From the NCBI GenBank assembly GCA_002917775.1, contig KZ627146.1, forward strand, positions 44,104 to 75,127: 31,024 bases of DNA, in the 5' to 3' direction. This document shows, in pieces, positions 28,863 to 31,024 of the stretch. Origin of the DNA: Glaciozyma antarctica PI12 (Eukaryota; Basidiomycota; Microbotryomycetes; Kriegeriales; Camptobasidiaceae). Position 1 is the first letter of the stretch; every line of letters starts with the position of its first letter. Made by a program: the position numbers and the translations under genes. The notes below the pieces were generated by a model that did not search any database, was not told where the DNA came from, and saw only the letters and a list, made by a program, of their open reading frames with translations.

Positions 28863-28875
28863 CAAAAGGGGATTA
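28863..28875 (-). terminator. C-core-like motif after the GIY-YIG gene
   Basis: TAATCCCCTTTT on the minus strand, overlapping the endonuclease stop. Confidence 0.4.
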
Positions 28876-29270
28876 TGATGTAATAGCTAAACTATGAGTA
28901 TAGTAATAACTACTATTGAGGTCACTAACTGATAGAACGCTTCGCAGATCGAATAGAATTGTATAGTTGTGCCTCAGGGGAACCGATCGATGTACTGTTG
29001 CTCGAGGTCGCGTAAGTACAGTTTTCTTGCCTAAATAGCCCAGCTCCGAAGGGAACTTTACTACTTCAAAGACGTATACGGTAAACCACTCCAACCCCGT
29101 GTTTCACAATAGCCTCTTGTAGCGCTATGTTAGATCGGTCTCCCTTGACTAGGTGTTTGTAGAATCGGTCACTGGGTAACAAAAAGTACTACCAATGTAG
29201 ATCTTATCCGTAGCACGGCATCGTATTCCATAGATGATCGGCTGACCTTTAAACCCGATAAACAAAGTTT
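28873..29270 (-). pseudogene. GIY-YIG homing endonuclease, frame broken
   Basis: GIY-YIG nuclease domain. IIYGIRCRATDKIYIGST carries the two namesake strands; RFYKHLVKGDRSNIALQEAI carries the catalytic Arg and the SNxxLQ signature; WFTVYVFEVVKFPSELGYL and the EQQYIDRFP-like segment before RHNYT carry the catalytic Glu. The pieces lie in three frames, one change being at a T run after YIGST. I recognise no exons of a host gene on either side, so it may be free-standing or lie in an intron whose exons have degenerated. Confidence 0.75.
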
Positions 29271-29859
29271 GCTAACGATCAAAGGCAGATGAACATTCCG
29301 GTAATAAGCAATGTGTGCTGGCACCCCTAATGAAGGAGTTTACAGCTTGTAGCATGATTCATTATTTGGATTACCCTCGTCACACCGTACAGCGCCTAAT
29401 GGTTAGGTGCAAGGCAGACGGAAGGTCTAGGATTGTAGCAGAGGCATAGCATCGTCGGGCTATACATGCCGTTCTTATACTTTAGTCTAAAGGATAGATT
29501 GTCATTCTCTTATAAGTTATGGTCCAATGTATAATATAAGAGACTAACGAGATGACCTACCCAAATCGAACTAAAAAGTAAACCGCTTGGCGGGAAAAAT
29601 ATATAAAAAGGCAGAATTAAAGACAAATCAGTATAACTGATTATGGTGTATTTAATAGCATGGGATATAGTGTGCTATACTAGTTTAATGAAAGCTCCCC
29701 TTCGACGTTGCTATACGCAAGTCTCATTCCGCTTCGCTCCCATCTCCTCAAATAAAGCATGCGTAAGACTTTGAGGCAGATCTATATGTAGTAATCTATA
29801 TAGTAATTTATACTTTGTCCTGATATAATATATTTAAGAGATTGTATATGGCTCTGTTT

Positions 29860-29887
29860 ACCCCCCCCGACCTCGGGAGGGGGGGGT
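29860..29887. repeat. GC-rich palindrome
   Basis: Eight C and eight G form the arms around GACCTCGG. The largest GC hairpin in the window. Confidence 0.75.
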
Positions 29888-30707
29888 CGGTAGGCGGGAA
29901 AATATATATAGAAAGGCAAAAATTAGAACTATTCTATTTATTTAAGCTGTTTAGGGTACTGTTAATAGTATCTAAAACAGCTTAGTATTAGTCCCAGGGG
30001 GAGGCGTAGCTCCCTCAGCCTTGCTAACGCAAGTCATCAGTCGCTAGCTCCCTCAGACGTAAGGCCTTTAATTATATATTAATCCAAGTATAAGTCTTTT
30101 TAATATTAATGGGTTTTTAATATAGGCTTATGCTAGCTCACTCCGTATTGCTTGCGCAATACAAATCTCGCTACGCTCCCTCCTTCGTCAGGCTATAATA
30201 CTATTTAGCCTAGAGTTTGACTTGAGTCTATATATAGATAACAAAGATCCACACTCAGATGAGCTTGTGCCCCGAAAGATGGGAATGGATCTGCGTCGTG
30301 CTATGACTCGTCGCCTCATAATAAATACCTACATGAGGCTATTAACATGACTATAAAATGATTTATATAGTTCTTCTCATCACAAAACCAATTAAACCCT
30401 AATCCCCTTAAGATGGGCTACATCTATAATGCTTTAGGCTGAATACATATACTATTACATCCTACAGACTATTAATAATCTATAGCCTTAACTTTTAGTT
30501 TTCCATATACCTTAAGCCCCTTGTATAGAGCTCTTACACTCGCATGCTCCTGATACCTATTACTGACGTAAAAGGATACACTCGCATGCACAAACACCTA
30601 TCTGAACGAAAACTTATAAGAGTATGACAATAACAATATATCTATATAGGTATACACCCTATCATCCGAAAACTTATAAGAGTATGACAATATATATTAT
30701 TACACGA

Positions 30708-30829
30708 TTTTTATATAAGAGAGAGAGAAGTTATATGGACATAAGAGAGAAGATAGTTTTATATAAGAGAGAGAGAAGTTATAGGAACTAGATAGTTTTA
30801 TATAAGAGAGAGAGAAGTTATAGGAACTA
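30708..30829. repeat. Three tandem repeats of about 39 bp
   Basis: Units GATAGTTTTATATAAGAGAG... ending AGGAACTA begin at 30752 and 30791, with a degenerate first unit from 30708. Each contains TATAAGAG. Confidence 0.85.
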
Positions 30830-31024
30830 GCCGGTTCAGTTTAATATACAGTTAAGGCAGAACGTGGGGGGATAAGGGTTAATCTCTTTTTAGAGTCCCT
30901 CCGGGAGGTGTTGTCACCTGAAAAGGTACCCTGGACAAAGGGATAATAGACTTAACACCCGATACGTTATAAGGCGTTTATAGATACTACTATTTCATAC
31001 TAGTACGGTGCAATATCAAATGCA

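Larger units (their letters stand above)
29271..31024. other. Long non-coding region
   Basis: No gene recognised. Contents: minus-strand TATAAGAG at 29507 and forward copies at 29535, 30615 and 30675; two related blocks GGCGGGAAAA-TATATA-AAGGCA (about 29590 and 29893); a large C8/G8 hairpin (29860-29887); repeats of GCTAGCTC-like and CTACGCTCCCTC-like sequence (29720-30190); two copies of CGAAAACTTATAAGAGTATG (30607, 30667). Confidence 0.6.

Noticed and set aside
28430-29480. Small-subunit rRNA, suggested by a minus-strand GGTGCCAGCA near 29310-29320
   Set aside because: The surrounding sequence lacks the rest of the 530 loop and every other SSU landmark I looked for on both strands; a GIY-YIG gene occupies part of it.

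Overview
The window is part of a mitochondrial genome, most likely from an early-diverging fungus (zoosporic or zygomycete-grade). Evidence: cob, cox3, nad4L, nad5, nad6, rps3 and the large-subunit rRNA (rnl) are present; tRNAs are scattered and clustered on both strands; at least seventeen probable introns, mostly group I-like, interrupt cob, cox3, nad5 and rnl, and many carry homing endonuclease genes. UGA is read as tryptophan (for example PEW of cob at 4419-4421 and KWFF of nad5 near 19797), so genetic code 4 applies. cox1, cox2, the atp genes, nad1-4 and rns were not found, so this is not the whole genome. The first base lies inside a large inverted repeat, which is where an assembly would be expected to break.

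Layout, left to right: 1-320 inverted repeat with a broken tRNA-Tyr; 798-5130 cob (+) in six exons; 5130-6506 a LAGLIDADG gene that follows a second-hand 3' end of cob; 6593-6697 the displaced original cob 3' end; 7034-12690 tRNA-Pro and rnl (both -) with at least four introns; 12691-12799 a head-to-head pair of candidate promoters; 12813-14866 tRNA-Asn, nad6 and a tRNA cluster (+, with one Leu on -); 14989-17476 cox3 (+) in five exons; 17698-18440 rps3 (-); tRNA-Met and tRNA-His (-); 19294-19420 three hairpin repeats; 19445-24029 nad5 (five exons) and nad4L (-); tRNA-Asp; 24733-26585 a large unrecognised reading region (-) lying between two diverged direct repeats; 27630-27951 tRNA-Ala, -Phe, -Tyr (+); 27884-28202 the second arm of the inverted repeat; 28203-31024 mostly non-coding with a GIY-YIG endonuclease gene and short tandem repeats.

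Two short motifs appear to punctuate the map. TATAAGAG occurs about 30 times, nearly always outside exons, and resembles the yeast mitochondrial promoter ATATAAGTA. AATCCCCCTTT lies directly after the stop codon of nearly every protein gene or endonuclease gene on either strand and resembles the C-core 3'-end signal of fission yeast.

A caution for every coding call: conserved frames break repeatedly, almost always by one extra base in a homopolymer run. The same excess occurs in tRNA-His and tRNA-Pro and between the two arms of the inverted repeat. I judge this to be mainly a base-calling artefact. Intron boundaries are placed from protein or rRNA conservation and are accurate to a few bases at best.
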